Positions 15,979-25,275 of a stretch of 64,000 nucleotides of DNA are shown one piece after another. The position numbers were made by a program, and so were the translations under genes. This stretch comes from Streptomyces dangxiongensis. Its GTDB lineage: Bacteria; Actinomycetota; Actinomycetes; Streptomycetales; Streptomycetaceae. The notes below the pieces were generated by a model. The model was not told the origin of the DNA. It did not search any database and worked only from the letters and a program-made list of their open reading frames with translations. Position 1 is the stretch's first letter, and every line of letters starts with the position of its first letter. Location: NCBI RefSeq assembly GCF_003675325.1, contig NZ_CP033073.1:5580001-5644000 (forward strand), given 5' to 3'.

Positions 15979-17055
15979 CTACGGCACCCCGGATCCCCCA
16001 GACTGCCGCGCCCCGGTCTCCCCCGGATACCGCACCCCGGTCCGCTCCCGCACCGCGTCCAGCGTGCGCATCACCGCGAGCGTGCCCTCCAGCGGCACCA
16101 GCGGCGACTCCTTCTCGCCCGCCCGCAGCGCCCGCATGACCTCCCTCGCCTCGTGCCGCATGCTGCCGCGCGGCCCGTCGGCCGGGTCCGCGGCGAACTC
16201 CTCGGGGTCACGGCCGTCCCGGTGCAGCACGAACCGGTCCGGGTGGAAGAAGCCGGACGGGACGTCGATCCGGCCGCGCGAGCCGGTGACCGAGGCGGTG
16301 GCCGCCGTAGCGCCGTCGATGGAGCAGTGCAGCGAGGCCAGCGCGCCGCTGTCCCAGGACAGCACGGCCCCCGTCTGGAGGTCCACGCCCTCCGGGGACA
16401 GCACCGCGCTCGCGGCGACGCCGTCCGGCTCACCCAGCAGCAACTGTGCGAAGGACACCGGGTACACGCCCAGGTCCAGCAGTGCCCCGCCGCCCAGCGC
16501 CGGGTCCCGCAGCCGGTGCTCCGCGGCGAAGGGCCCGGCCAGCCCGAAGTCGGCCTGCACCGTGCGCACCTCGCCGATCGCCCCGTCGTCCACCAGCGCC
16601 TTCAGCCGCCGCACCAGCGGGTCGCAGTACATCCACATCGCCTCCATCAGGAAGCGGTCGTGTTCCCGGGCCAGCGCGACGAGTTCCTCCGCCTCGCGCA
16701 GGTTCAGCGTGAAAGGCTTCTCGCACAGCACGTTCCGACCCGCCGTCAGGCACAGCCCGGCCGCCGTCCGGTGCGCGGTGTGCGGGGTGGCGACGTAGAC
16801 GACGTCGACGTCCTCGTCCGCCGCCAGCGACTCCCAGTCGCCGTACGCCCGCGCCACCCCGAACCGCTCGGCGAACGCCCGCGCCGACTCGGGCCGGCGC
16901 GACGCCACCGCCACGATCTCCGCCGCCGGCCCCGCCGCGGAGCCGGCGCCCGACGTGGCCACCAGGTCCGCCGCGAACGCCGCCGCGATCCCGCCGGTCG
17001 CCAGGATCCCCCACCGCACGCCCCGCTCCGCCATCCCGGCCCCACCCTCGCTCAT
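15979..17055 (-). CDS. Gfo/Idh/MocA-family oxidoreductase
   Basis: 358 residues from ATG 17055 (ATG 17034 also possible). The N-terminal Rossmann domain has GILATGGIAAAFA and VASRRPESARAFAERFG, with VDVVYVATPHTAH and the family lysine motif CEKPFTLN near residue 105. The C-terminal domain (from about residue 130) holds the substrate site, including MEAMWMYCDP and GGALLDLGVYPVSF. The family comprises NAD(P)-dependent sugar or trans-dihydrodiol dehydrogenases; EAMW with the YCDP loop suggests a dihydrodiol or xylose dehydrogenase-like member. It is divergent from the exporter at 17122 across 66 bp. Confidence 0.85.
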   Translation of the reverse strand: MSEGGAGMAERGVRWGILATGGIAAAFAADLVATSGAGSAAGPAAEIVAVASRRPESARAFAERFGVARAYGDWESLAADEDVDVVYVATPHTAHRTAAGLCLTAGRNVLCEKPFTLNLREAEELVALAREHDRFLMEAMWMYCDPLVRRLKALVDDGAIGEVRTVQADFGLAGPFAAEHRLRDPALGGGALLDLGVYPVSFAQLLLGEPDGVAASAVLSPEGVDLQTGAVLSWDSGALASLHCSIDGATAATASVTGSRGRIDVPSGFFHPDRFVLHRDGRDPEEFAADPADGPRGSMRHEAREVMRALRAGEKESPLVPLEGTLAVMRTLDAVRERTGVRYPGETGARQSGGSGVP

Positions 17056-17121
17056 GTGTACCTCGGCAGTGTGTACGAGCTGAGAGCATAGGTGCCGGTC
17101 CAGTACGAGAGGGAGGGACAC

Positions 17122-18411
17122 ATGCCCGAGCACGCGGCGGCACAGACACCCGGGACGGAGTGCTCGTCCACCGCGCCGGGCCCGCCCGCCGACCGCCGGA
17201 CCGGCCTGCTCGTCACCCTCGTCCTCGGCGGCCTCACCGCCACACCCCCGCTCGCCATGGACATGTACCTCCCGTCCCTGCCGGAGGTCACCCGCTCCCT
17301 GCACGCCCCCGCCGCCACCGTCCAGCTCACCCTCACCGCCTGCCTGGCCGGCATGGCGCTCGGCCAGCTAATCGTGGGTCCGATGAGCGACCGCTGGGGC
17401 CGCCGCCGCCCGCTCCTGGCCGGCCTCGCCGTCTACGTCCTCGCCACCGCCCTGTGCGCCTTCGCCCCGAACGTCGAGACCCTGGTCGCCTTCCGGCTGG
17501 TCCAGGGCCTCGCGGGCGCGGCCGGCATCGTCATCGCGCGGGCCGTCGTACGCGACCTGTACGACGGTGTGGCCATGGCCCGCTTCTTCTCCACCCTGAT
17601 GCTGATCTCCGGGGTCGCCCCGATCGTGGCGCCGCTGATCGGCGGGCAGATCCTGCGGGTGACGGACTGGCAGGGCGTGTTCGCCGTCCTCACGGTCGTG
17701 GGCGTCCTGCTCGCCGTCGTCGTCCGGTGGAGGCTGCCCGAGACGCTGCCGCCCGCCGACCGCCACGGCGGCGGGATCGGCCAGGCCCTGCGCGCGATGC
17801 GCGGCCTCCTCGCCGACCTGCCCTTCACCGGCTACACGCTGGCCGGCGGCTTCGCCTTCGCCGCGCTGTTCGCCTACATATCCGCCTCGCCGTTCGTCAT
17901 CCAGGAGATCTACGGCGCCTCCCCGCAGACGTTCAGCCTGCTGTTCGGCGTCAACTCGGTCGGCCTGATGATCGCGGGCCAGCTCAACGGCAAGGTGCTG
18001 GTGGGCCGGGTCAGCCTGGACAAGGTCCTCGCGACCGGCCTCGCGGTCATCGTGCTCGCCGCCACCGCCCTGCTCCTCATGGCCGCGGGCGTCTTCGGCG
18101 AGGTCGGCCTGGCGCCCGTCTCCGCCGCCCTGTTCGTCCTCATGTCGGCCATGGGCATCACCCTGCCCAACGCCCAGTCCCTCGCCCTGCTGCGCACCCG
18201 GCACGCCGCCGGCTCCGCCTCCGCACTGCTCGGCACCACCTCCTTCCTCGTCGGCGCGGTCGCCTCCCCGCTCGTCGGCGTCGCCGGCGAGCACACCGCC
18301 GTCCCCATGGCGATCGTCCAACTGGCGGGCGCGCTGGTCGCGGCGGCCTGCTTCGTGGGAATGTGCCGTCCCTGGAACACCCGTACGGCGCCGGAGGGAG
18401 AGGACAACTGA
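17122..18411 (+). CDS. Bcr/CflA-family drug efflux MFS transporter
   Basis: 429 residues with twelve hydrophobic spans. The first helix region contains ATPPLAMDMYLPSLPEV, the Bcr/CflA signature, and loop 2-3 has GPMSDRWGRRRPLL (MFS motif A). Members export bicyclomycin, chloramphenicol or sulfonamides by proton antiport. ATG 17122 follows GGAGGGA. The next gene starts within the last bases of this one, so both are made from the same mRNA, linking an exporter with a beta-lactamase-fold hydrolase. Confidence 0.85.
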   Translation: MPEHAAAQTPGTECSSTAPGPPADRRTGLLVTLVLGGLTATPPLAMDMYLPSLPEVTRSLHAPAATVQLTLTACLAGMALGQLIVGPMSDRWGRRRPLLAGLAVYVLATALCAFAPNVETLVAFRLVQGLAGAAGIVIARAVVRDLYDGVAMARFFSTLMLISGVAPIVAPLIGGQILRVTDWQGVFAVLTVVGVLLAVVVRWRLPETLPPADRHGGGIGQALRAMRGLLADLPFTGYTLAGGFAFAALFAYISASPFVIQEIYGASPQTFSLLFGVNSVGLMIAGQLNGKVLVGRVSLDKVLATGLAVIVLAATALLLMAAGVFGEVGLAPVSAALFVLMSAMGITLPNAQSLALLRTRHAAGSASALLGTTSFLVGAVASPLVGVAGEHTAVPMAIVQLAGALVAAACFVGMCRPWNTRTAPEGEDN

Positions 18412-19532
18412 GCGCACCGAGACTGCGTACCGGCACGCCCGAGCGCGCCGGGCTCGACCCCACGGAACTCGAGCGTCTGACCGACGACGTGCACGCCCTC
18501 ACCACCGGCGTCCGCCCCTGGGCGGCCGGCGCCGTCGTGCTGGCCGGACGCGGACCCGTGGTCGCCGTGGCCGAGGCCGCGGGCTGGGCGGTGCGCTACA
18601 GCGCCTACGACCCCAAGACCGACAACGCTGTCGCGCTGCCGCCCGACTCCCGGGTCCCGGCCACCGTCGACACCCCCTTCGACCTGGCCTCCCTCACCAA
18701 GCTGTTCACCTCCGTCGCCGCCGTGCAGCAGATCGAGCGCGGCACCCTCGGCATGGACGCCCGGGTCGGCGCCTACCTGCCCGAGTTCAGCGGTGCCGCC
18801 GCATACGGCGTCACCGTGCGCCAACTGCTCACCCACACCTCCGGGCTGCGCCCCGAACTCCCGCTGTACGACTGCCCGGACCAGCGCTCCCGCCTCGCCC
18901 TCCTGCGGAACACGGCCCCGACGGCGGAACCGGGCACCTACCGGTACTCCGACCTGAACATGCTCCTGCTCCAGTTCGTCCTGGAGCGCATCACCGGCCG
19001 CACCCTCGACGTCCTCGTCCACGAGGGCATCACCCGTCCGCTCGGCATGACCGCCACCGCCTTCGGGCCCTGTCCCGGCGCCGCGGCCACCGAGGACCAG
19101 CGGCGGCCCTGGGCCAAGGTGGACCGGGGCATGCTGCGCGGTGTGGTCCACGACGAGAACGCCTGGGCGCTCGGCGGGGTCGCCGGCCACGCGGGCCTCT
19201 TCTCCACCGCGCCCGACCTGGCCGTCTTCTGCCGCGCCCTGCTCGCCGGCGGCTCCTACGGCCCCGCGCGCATCCTCGGCCCCGACTTCGTGGAGCTGCT
19301 GTTCACCCCGCCCGGGCTGGGCTTCGCCCTGGACCAGCCGTGGTTCATGGGCGAGCTGTCGGGTCACGGCGCGGCGGGCCACACCGGCTTCACCGGCACC
19401 TCCCTCGTCCTGGACCCGGAGAGGGACACGTTCCTGGTGCTGCTGGCGAACACCGTCCACCCACGGCGACGGCCGGCGGACAGCGGCCCGAGGGCGGCCC
19501 TGGCGACGCGGCTGGCGCGCGCGGTGGTCTGA
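18408..19532 (+). CDS. serine hydrolase of the beta-lactamase/class C family, CTG start
   Basis: 374 residues. The fold motifs are ASLTKLFTSV (SxxK, about residue 94), YRYSDLNMLL (Tyr of YxN, about 182) and AAGHTGFTGTS (HTG, near the C-terminus), so the site is complete for an esterase, peptidase or beta-lactamase. The frame opens with CTG AGC GCA CCG overlapping the upstream stop in CTGA, preceded by GGAGGGAGAGG. No ATG/GTG lies near; the first in-frame GTG would remove ~26 residues. CTG initiation is therefore proposed. No signal peptide is seen, so it probably acts in the cytoplasm. Confidence 0.8.
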   Translation: MSAPRLRTGTPERAGLDPTELERLTDDVHALTTGVRPWAAGAVVLAGRGPVVAVAEAAGWAVRYSAYDPKTDNAVALPPDSRVPATVDTPFDLASLTKLFTSVAAVQQIERGTLGMDARVGAYLPEFSGAAAYGVTVRQLLTHTSGLRPELPLYDCPDQRSRLALLRNTAPTAEPGTYRYSDLNMLLLQFVLERITGRTLDVLVHEGITRPLGMTATAFGPCPGAAATEDQRRPWAKVDRGMLRGVVHDENAWALGGVAGHAGLFSTAPDLAVFCRALLAGGSYGPARILGPDFVELLFTPPGLGFALDQPWFMGELSGHGAAGHTGFTGTSLVLDPERDTFLVLLANTVHPRRRPADSGPRAALATRLARAVV

Positions 19533-19555
19533 GCGCGGCCTCGTACAATCGGCTG

Positions 19556-20557
19556 GTGAACCACCCCGTATCCCCGTCCCCGGCCGAGACTCTGCGTGGG
19601 GCCCTTGCCGGGCTGCTGGCCGGGTTGCCGCCCTCGCGGGCCGCCGGAGCCGTGGAGCGGCTGATCGCCAACTACCGCGGCGACACCCCCACCCACGCGC
19701 CGATCCTCCGCGACCGCGCCGACGTCGCCGCCTACGCCGCCTACCGGATGCCGGCCACCTTCGAGGCGGTCCGCTCGGCGCTGACGGCGTTCGCCGACGC
19801 CGTGCCCGGCTGGACGCCCGCCGGACACGTGGACGTCGGCGGCGGCACCGGCGCCGCGACCTGGGCGGTCACCGCCACCTGGGACGGCACCCGCCCGGTG
19901 ACCGTGCTGGACTGGGCCGAGCCCGCGCTCGCCCTCGGCCGGGAGCTGGCCGCCGCGAACCCGGCCCTCGCGGACGCCCGCTGGCAGCGCGCCCGGATCG
20001 GCGCCGACCTCGCCCTGGACGCCACCGACCTGGTCACGGTGTCGTACGTCCTCAACGAACTCGCCGCGGCCGACCGGGCCGCACTCGTCGACGCCGCCGC
20101 GCACGCCGCGCAGGCCGTCGTGATCGTCGAGGCGGGCACCCCGGCCGGCTACGAGCGGATCATCGAGGCCCGCGACCGGCTCGTCCGGGCCGGGTTCCGT
20201 GTCGCCGCGCCCTGCCCGCACAGCGCCGCCTGCCCGATCGCCCCCGGCACCGACTGGTGCCACTTCTCCGCCCGGGTGGGCCGTTCCTCCCTGCACCGCC
20301 AGGTCAAGGGCGGCTCGCTGGCGTACGAGGACGAGAAGTTCTCCTACGTCGCCGCCACCCGGCTGCCCGCCGCACCGGCCCCCGCCCGCGTGGTCCGGCG
20401 CCCGCAGATCCGCAAGGGCCAGGTGCTGCTCGACCTGTGCGAGGCCGACGAGCGGCTGAGCCGTACGACGGTCACCAAACGCCACGGCGCCCTGTACCGG
20501 GCGGCCCGGGACACCGACTGGGGCGATGCGTGGCCGCCGGACGGCTCCGGGTCGTAG
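19556..20557 (+). CDS. Rsm22-like small-subunit ribosome methyltransferase
   Basis: 333 residues from GTG 19556. A methyltransferase motif I (HVDVGGGTGAATWA, near residue 98) and DLVTVSYVLNEL are followed by a cysteine cluster, CPHSAACPIAPGTDWCHF, and the basic KGGSLAYEDEKFSYVA. This is the Rsm22/Mettl17 family, in which the cysteines bind an iron-sulfur cluster and the protein acts on or with the small ribosomal subunit. The gene begins 23 bp after the hydrolase stop and could be read through from it. Confidence 0.8.
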   Translation: MNHPVSPSPAETLRGALAGLLAGLPPSRAAGAVERLIANYRGDTPTHAPILRDRADVAAYAAYRMPATFEAVRSALTAFADAVPGWTPAGHVDVGGGTGAATWAVTATWDGTRPVTVLDWAEPALALGRELAAANPALADARWQRARIGADLALDATDLVTVSYVLNELAAADRAALVDAAAHAAQAVVIVEAGTPAGYERIIEARDRLVRAGFRVAAPCPHSAACPIAPGTDWCHFSARVGRSSLHRQVKGGSLAYEDEKFSYVAATRLPAAPAPARVVRRPQIRKGQVLLDLCEADERLSRTTVTKRHGALYRAARDTDWGDAWPPDGSGS

Positions 20558-20588
20558 TCCGCCGCCGCCCCTTGTTACGTTCGGTCCC

Positions 20589-21203
20589 ATGGTCGACAAG
20601 TCCGCCCCCGACGCCGCCCGCCGCAGCGAGAAGTCCCGCCGGGCGATCCATGCCGCCGCCCTCGCCCTGGTCGGGGAGGTCGGCTACCCGAGGACCACCG
20701 TCGAGGCGATCGCCGCCCGCGCGGGGGTCGGCAAACAGACCATCTACCGGTGGTGGCCGTCCAAGGCGGACGTCCTGCTGGAGGCGTTCCTGGACCTCGC
20801 CGGGCAGCCGGCCCCGGGGGCGGCGGAACAGCCGTACGCGATCCCCGACACCGGTGACCTGGCCGCCGACCTCAAGGCGGTGCTCCGGGCCACGGTGGAC
20901 GAGCTGCTCGACCCGCGCTTCGAGGCGCCGTCGCGTGCGCTGGCCGCGGAGGGGCTGATCAACGAGCAGCTCGGCCGCGAGTTCGTGACGAAGCTCCTCG
21001 AACCCCAGCTCCGGTTGTACGCCGACCGGCTGCGCTCGGCGCAGGACGCCGGGGCGGTCCGGGCCGACGTCGATCCGCGCATCGCCCTGGAGCTGTTCGT
21101 CTCGCCGCTGGCGCAGCGCTGGCTCCAGCGGACCGGTCCGCTCTCGTACGCGTACACGGACACGCTGGTCGAGTACGCGCTGCACGGCATCGCACCCCGC
21201 TGA
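20589..21203 (+). CDS. TetR/AcrR-family regulator
   Basis: 204 residues. The N-terminal HTH runs through RAIHAAALALVGEVGYPRTT and ARAGVGKQTIYRWWPSKADVLLEAF, the classical TetR recognition helix with YRWW. The C-terminal ligand domain resembles the TetR_C_11-type members that end in ALELFVSPLAQRWLQRTGPL. ATG 20589 follows the Rsm22-like stop by 31 bp. The target is not evident; the exporter/hydrolase pair upstream is possible. A closely similar HTH occurs in the regulator at 43734. Confidence 0.85.
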   Translation: MVDKSAPDAARRSEKSRRAIHAAALALVGEVGYPRTTVEAIAARAGVGKQTIYRWWPSKADVLLEAFLDLAGQPAPGAAEQPYAIPDTGDLAADLKAVLRATVDELLDPRFEAPSRALAAEGLINEQLGREFVTKLLEPQLRLYADRLRSAQDAGAVRADVDPRIALELFVSPLAQRWLQRTGPLSYAYTDTLVEYALHGIAPR

Positions 21204-21406
21204 GCCCCGGCCCCCGCCCCGCCGGACCGGTGTCCGGGCGGCTGAGAGGACGGCTGGTCCGGGCGGCGGAGAGGGTGGCTGGAGGGGCGGCTGTGAGGGT
21301 TGTCTCGCCCGGTTGGGCCCGAACCGTCCCCCGGGCCCCCGGGGCGGAGGGAAGATAGGAAGGGCGATGAGGCATGCTGTCCGCACACAGCGAGGCGAGG
21401 GGACAG

Positions 21407-22144
21407 ATGAGCGCGACGTTCGGCGGCCGGACCGGTCTCCAGGGCAAACTCTCCCGGTGGCTGCCGGGGCGCCGCCCGAAGGGAGCCGCGGCCGGCGACG
21501 ACGGCCGTGAGGCCCTGCTGCTCGCCGCCGCCGGGGCGGGCCTGCCGCTGGCCCCGGCCGCGCACCCCGCCCCCGGCTACCGCTGTTCCTGTGACCGCGT
21601 CGGCTGTCCCACCCCGGCCCGGCACCCGGTGTCGTTCGCCTGGCAGACCCAGTCCACCACCGAGCCCGGCCAGATCGAGCAGTGGGCCCGGCACCAGCCG
21701 CAGGCCAACTTCATCACCGCCACCGGTATGGTGCACGACGTCCTGGACGTGCCGCTGGAGGCAGGCCGCGAGGCCGTGGAGCGGCTGCTCGGCGCGGGTG
21801 TCGAGGTCGGTCCGGTCGCCGAGAGCGACGACGGCCGCATGCTGTTCTTCACCCTCACCCGCGGCACCCCCGAGGACGAGGACGAGTGGTGGCCCTGCGA
21901 GCTGGACTGCCACCCCGAGACCATGGACGAGCACCCGGGTCTGCGCTGGCACTGCCGCGGCTCCTACGTCCTCGTGCCGCCCGCCCGGCTCCCCGGTGAC
22001 GACCGGCGGGTGCGCTGGGTACGGGGCCCGGAGCAGCCGCTGCCCGACCCGCTGACCCTGCTGGAGGTCCTCACCGACGCGTGCGCCCGGTACGCGGCCG
22101 AGGAGCCCGCACACCCGGCCGCGGCCTGGCCCCCGCGCCACTGA
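21407..22144 (+). CDS. bifunctional DNA primase/polymerase N-terminal (prim-pol) protein
   Basis: 245 residues from ATG 21407 with GAGGGGA six bases upstream. Features of the prim-pol domain are GYRCSCDRVGCPTPARHPV, WQTQSTTEPGQIEQWARHQPQANFITATG and HCRGSYVLVPPA. In mobile elements this domain is fused to helicases; here it stands alone, as in a chromosomal family common in streptomycetes. The catalytic acidic residues are not clearly placed, so enzymatic activity is uncertain. It is convergent with the lipoprotein gene ending at 22172. Confidence 0.75.
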   Translation: MSATFGGRTGLQGKLSRWLPGRRPKGAAAGDDGREALLLAAAGAGLPLAPAAHPAPGYRCSCDRVGCPTPARHPVSFAWQTQSTTEPGQIEQWARHQPQANFITATGMVHDVLDVPLEAGREAVERLLGAGVEVGPVAESDDGRMLFFTLTRGTPEDEDEWWPCELDCHPETMDEHPGLRWHCRGSYVLVPPARLPGDDRRVRWVRGPEQPLPDPLTLLEVLTDACARYAAEEPAHPAAAWPPRH

Positions 22145-22171
22145 TCCCGTCGGCCGGGTCCCGCGCCGGGG

Positions 22172-23164
22172 TCATGAGCCCTGTCCGGCCGTCAGGCCCT
22201 GGACGCGGCCCAGGATCCGCACCGGGCCGCCGGCGGGCGGGTCCAGTGCGGCCTCGCCGGCCATCGACTCCAGCGTCAGGGACTGCTTCACGTCGCCCTT
22301 GACGAGGGCCTGGACGTCCTTGCCGGGGATCGGCACGGTCGCACCCGGGTAGGCGGTCCGCTTCTCGAAGTGGTGCGTGGTGAAGAACACCAGCGCCCCG
22401 CCGTCCGCCGTGCGCAGCGCGAGCGGCGCGTAGTCGCCGCGGGTGAGCGGCTCGTCGATGAACTGGCGGACCAGGCCGGGCTTCTCGGCCGCCTTCTTGC
22501 GGTCCGCGCGCAGCACGCTGGTGTCGCGCCCGTCCGCGAACGTCCTGCCGCCGCTCTTGAGGTACGACGTGTACGACGCGCTCAACGCGTCCGGCCGGAC
22601 GGCCAGTCCCGCGGAGCCTGCCGGTACGGCCTCGGCCCAGCCGTCCCCGTCCGTCCGGAACTCCGGCACGGCACCGGGCGCCATGAGCGTCAGATACGCC
22701 ACCTGCCAGCGCTCACCCTGGCCGTGGCGGGTGAACACCAGCACCCAGCGGACGTCACCGCCCTTGTTGCTCCTGGCGTCGGCGACGAACCAGCGCGGCC
22801 AGCCGGCCTTCTTCGGGATCGTGTACGTGACGTCCGTCAGCGCCAGCGGGACGTGACGGGCGTTCCCGGAGGGGCTGTTGGTGTGCCCGGCCTTCAGCCG
22901 GGCGGAGTCGATGTCGGCGACGGCGCCGGTGACGTAGGGCGCGTCCAGGGAGCTGTCGTAGGCCTTGTCGGCCTTGTTGTACGCGTCCGTGAACGCGGTC
23001 AGCGCCCTGGCGGCCTCGGTACGGGTGGCGGCCGGGAGCACCACACGCTCCCCGTGCACCACCACACAGCCGCTCGCCGTCACCGACATAGCGGTCAGCG
23101 ACGCCGCTATGAGTGCGTTCCGGTCACGCCTGCGAAGCCGTCGACGGCTGCGTTCCCTGGTCAT
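22172..23164 (-). CDS. lipoprotein downstream of efeU
   Basis: 330 residues: a very basic N-terminus (RERSRRRLRRRDR), a hydrophobic stretch and a lipobox VTASGC with Cys33. The mature part has two similar-looking halves with TDVTYTIPKKAGWPRWFVADAR, GERWQVAYLTLM and GALVFFTTHHFEKR, resembling tandem NTF2/cystatin-like folds. It starts inside the efeU gene (41-bp overlap), so it is made from the efe transcript and may be a fourth, surface-exposed component of that system. I do not recognise a named family. Confidence 0.7.
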   Translation of the reverse strand: MTRERSRRRLRRRDRNALIAASLTAMSVTASGCVVVHGERVVLPAATRTEAARALTAFTDAYNKADKAYDSSLDAPYVTGAVADIDSARLKAGHTNSPSGNARHVPLALTDVTYTIPKKAGWPRWFVADARSNKGGDVRWVLVFTRHGQGERWQVAYLTLMAPGAVPEFRTDGDGWAEAVPAGSAGLAVRPDALSASYTSYLKSGGRTFADGRDTSVLRADRKKAAEKPGLVRQFIDEPLTRGDYAPLALRTADGGALVFFTTHHFEKRTAYPGATVPIPGKDVQALVKGDVKQSLTLESMAGEAALDPPAGGPVRILGRVQGLTAGQGS

Positions 23165-23996
23165 CCGGCTGCTTCACCTTCCCCTTTCCGGAGGCGAACC
23201 CTACCGGGGAGAGGAACAGCGCGAGCACCGGGACCAGATACAGCGCCCACACCGTGACCTGGACGACCGTCGGGTCCGGCTGGAAGTTGAACACGCCCTT
23301 GAGCAGGGTGCCGTACCAGCTATCCGGAGGGATGGTGTCGCTGATGTCGAAGGCCAGGTGGGTCAGGCCCGGCACCCAGTCGGCCTCCTGAAGGTCGTGG
23401 AAGCCGTACGCCAGCACGCCCGCCGCGACGACGACGAGCATGCCGCCGGTCCAGGTGAAGAACTTCGCCAGGTTGATCTTCAGGGCGCCGCGGTAGAACA
23501 GCCAGCCCAGGAGGACGGCCGTGGCGAGGCCGAGGGCGACGCCGACCAGCGGGCGCGGGGTGCCGTCGGAGGCCGCGTGCACCGACGCCCACACGAACAG
23601 CGCGGTCTCCAGGCCCTCCCGGCCGACCGCGAGGAACGCGGTGGCGACGAGCGCGCCCGTACCGAGGGCGAGGGCCGCGTCCAGCCTGCCGTGCAGCTCC
23701 GACCTGAGGTGCCGGGCGGTGCGCCGCATCCAGAACACCATCCAGGTCACCAGGCCCACCGCGACGATCGACAGGGAGCCGCCGAGCGCCTCCTGCGCCT
23801 GGAACGTCAGCTCCTGGGAGCCGAACTCCAGGGCGAAGCCGAAGCCCATGGCGATGGCGATCGCGATGCCGATGCCGATCCAGATGGGCTTCAGGGCGTC
23901 CCTGCGGCCGGTCTTGACCAGGTAGGCGATCAGGATGCAGACGACGAGCGACGCCTCCAGTCCCTCGCGCAGGCCGATCAGGTAGTTGGAGAACAC
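23124..23996 (-). CDS. efeU: EfeU/FTR1-type ferrous/ferric iron permease
   Basis: 290 residues, seven hydrophobic spans and the two hallmark REGLE motifs: LREGLEASLV at residues 9-18 and GREGLETALF near 125. These glutamates coordinate iron in the membrane channel. It lies 3 bp downstream of efeB and is the third gene of the efeOBU operon (minus strand). With EfeO and EfeB it imports iron, favoured in acidic or low-iron conditions. The C-terminal tail is Lys/Gly rich and overlaps the next lipoprotein gene. Confidence 0.92.
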   Translation of the reverse strand: MFSNYLIGLREGLEASLVVCILIAYLVKTGRRDALKPIWIGIGIAIAIAMGFGFALEFGSQELTFQAQEALGGSLSIVAVGLVTWMVFWMRRTARHLRSELHGRLDAALALGTGALVATAFLAVGREGLETALFVWASVHAASDGTPRPLVGVALGLATAVLLGWLFYRGALKINLAKFFTWTGGMLVVVAAGVLAYGFHDLQEADWVPGLTHLAFDISDTIPPDSWYGTLLKGVFNFQPDPTVVQVTVWALYLVPVLALFLSPVGFASGKGKVKQPDDQGTQPSTASQA

Positions 23997-23999
23997 GGG

Positions 24000-25259
24000 C
24001 TACGCCTCCTTCGAGAACAGCGTGCGGCCCCACCAGTCGCCGGAGTCCCGGACGCCGGGGGGCACCGCGAAGACCGCCGAACCCACGTGCTGGATGTACT
24101 CGTTGAGCGCGTCGTGCGCCGACAGCTTGCGCTGGAGCGGGATGAAGCCCTTGCGCACGTCCCGCTGGTAGGCCAGGAAGAACAGGCCCGCGTCGAGCCG
24201 GCCGAGGCCGTCGGTGCCGTCGGTGAACGAGTAGCCCCGGCGCAGGATGGTGACCCCGTTGTTGGAGTCGGGGTGGGCGAGCCGCACGTGCGCGTCCGGC
24301 TTCATCGCCTTCAGGAACGGCTCGTCGTGCTCGTGGGCCTTGCCGACGGGGGCGCCCTCGCGCTTGTCCCGGCCGAACACGTCCTCCTGCTCCTGCAGGG
24401 AGCTGCGGTCCCAGGTCTCGATGTTCATGCGGATGCGCCGGGCGACCAGGTAGGAGCCGCCGGTCATCCAGTCCGTCCGCGCGTCCCCGTCGCCGTCGCC
24501 GACCCACACGAACTTCTTCAGCCGGTCGGTCTCGCCGCCCGCGATGTTGCGGGTGCCGTCCTTGAAGCCCATCAGGTTGCGGGGGGTCTGCGCGCCCGGG
24601 GTGGTCGAGGACGTCTTGCCGAAGCCGAGCTGCGACCAGCGGATGGCGACCTTGCCGAAGCCGATGCGGGCGAGGTTGCGGATCGCGTGCACGGCGACCT
24701 GCGGGTCGTCGGCGCACGCCTGGACGCACAGGTCGCCGCCGGTGCGGGACCGGTCCAGGTTGTCGCCGGGGAACGCGGGCAGGTCGGCCAGGGCCTCCGG
24801 GCGCCGGTCCTTCAGCCCGAACCGGTCGAAGAAGGAGGGCCCGAACCCGATGGTCAGCGTCAGCCGGGACGGCTTGAGCCCGAGTGCCTCACCGGTGTCG
24901 TCCGGCGGGGCCTCGGCGAGCCCGCCGTAGGCGCCCTCGCCGACCGGCTTGCCCGCGGTCATCCGCCGGGCCGCCGCCGTCCAGTCCTTCAGCATCTGCA
25001 CGAACGCGTCGCGGTCGTCGGTCTTCACGTCGAACGCGGCGAAGTGCAGCCGGTCCTGGACCGGTGTGGCGATGCCGGCCTGGTGGGCGCCGTGGAACTC
25101 CACCGCGCCGCCGGTCTCGGCGGCCACCGGGTCCACGTCGTCGCCCGTCCTGGTCATCGCCACCGCACCGCCGGCCGCGGCGGCCCCGAGCGCGAGCCCG
25201 GCCCCGCCCCAGCCGATCAGCGCGCGACGCGACGGAGTGCTGCTCTGGGTCTCGGTCAT
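24000..25259 (-). CDS. efeB: EfeB deferrochelatase/DyP-type peroxidase
   Basis: 419 residues. The N-terminus SRRALIGWGGAGLALGAAAAGG is a Tat signal, as required for a protein exported with bound haem. DyP features include NLMGFKDGTRN (GxxDG distal motif), SYLVARRIRMNIETWDR, and the C-terminal FFLAYQRDVRKGFIPLQRKL region. It oxidises Fe(II) or releases iron from haem at the cell surface and hands it to EfeU. ATG 25259 lies 16 bp after the efeO stop. Confidence 0.92.
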   Translation of the reverse strand: MTETQSSTPSRRALIGWGGAGLALGAAAAGGAVAMTRTGDDVDPVAAETGGAVEFHGAHQAGIATPVQDRLHFAAFDVKTDDRDAFVQMLKDWTAAARRMTAGKPVGEGAYGGLAEAPPDDTGEALGLKPSRLTLTIGFGPSFFDRFGLKDRRPEALADLPAFPGDNLDRSRTGGDLCVQACADDPQVAVHAIRNLARIGFGKVAIRWSQLGFGKTSSTTPGAQTPRNLMGFKDGTRNIAGGETDRLKKFVWVGDGDGDARTDWMTGGSYLVARRIRMNIETWDRSSLQEQEDVFGRDKREGAPVGKAHEHDEPFLKAMKPDAHVRLAHPDSNNGVTILRRGYSFTDGTDGLGRLDAGLFFLAYQRDVRKGFIPLQRKLSAHDALNEYIQHVGSAVFAVPPGVRDSGDWWGRTLFSKEA

Positions 25260-25275
25260 CGCCCTGCCCCTCTGC

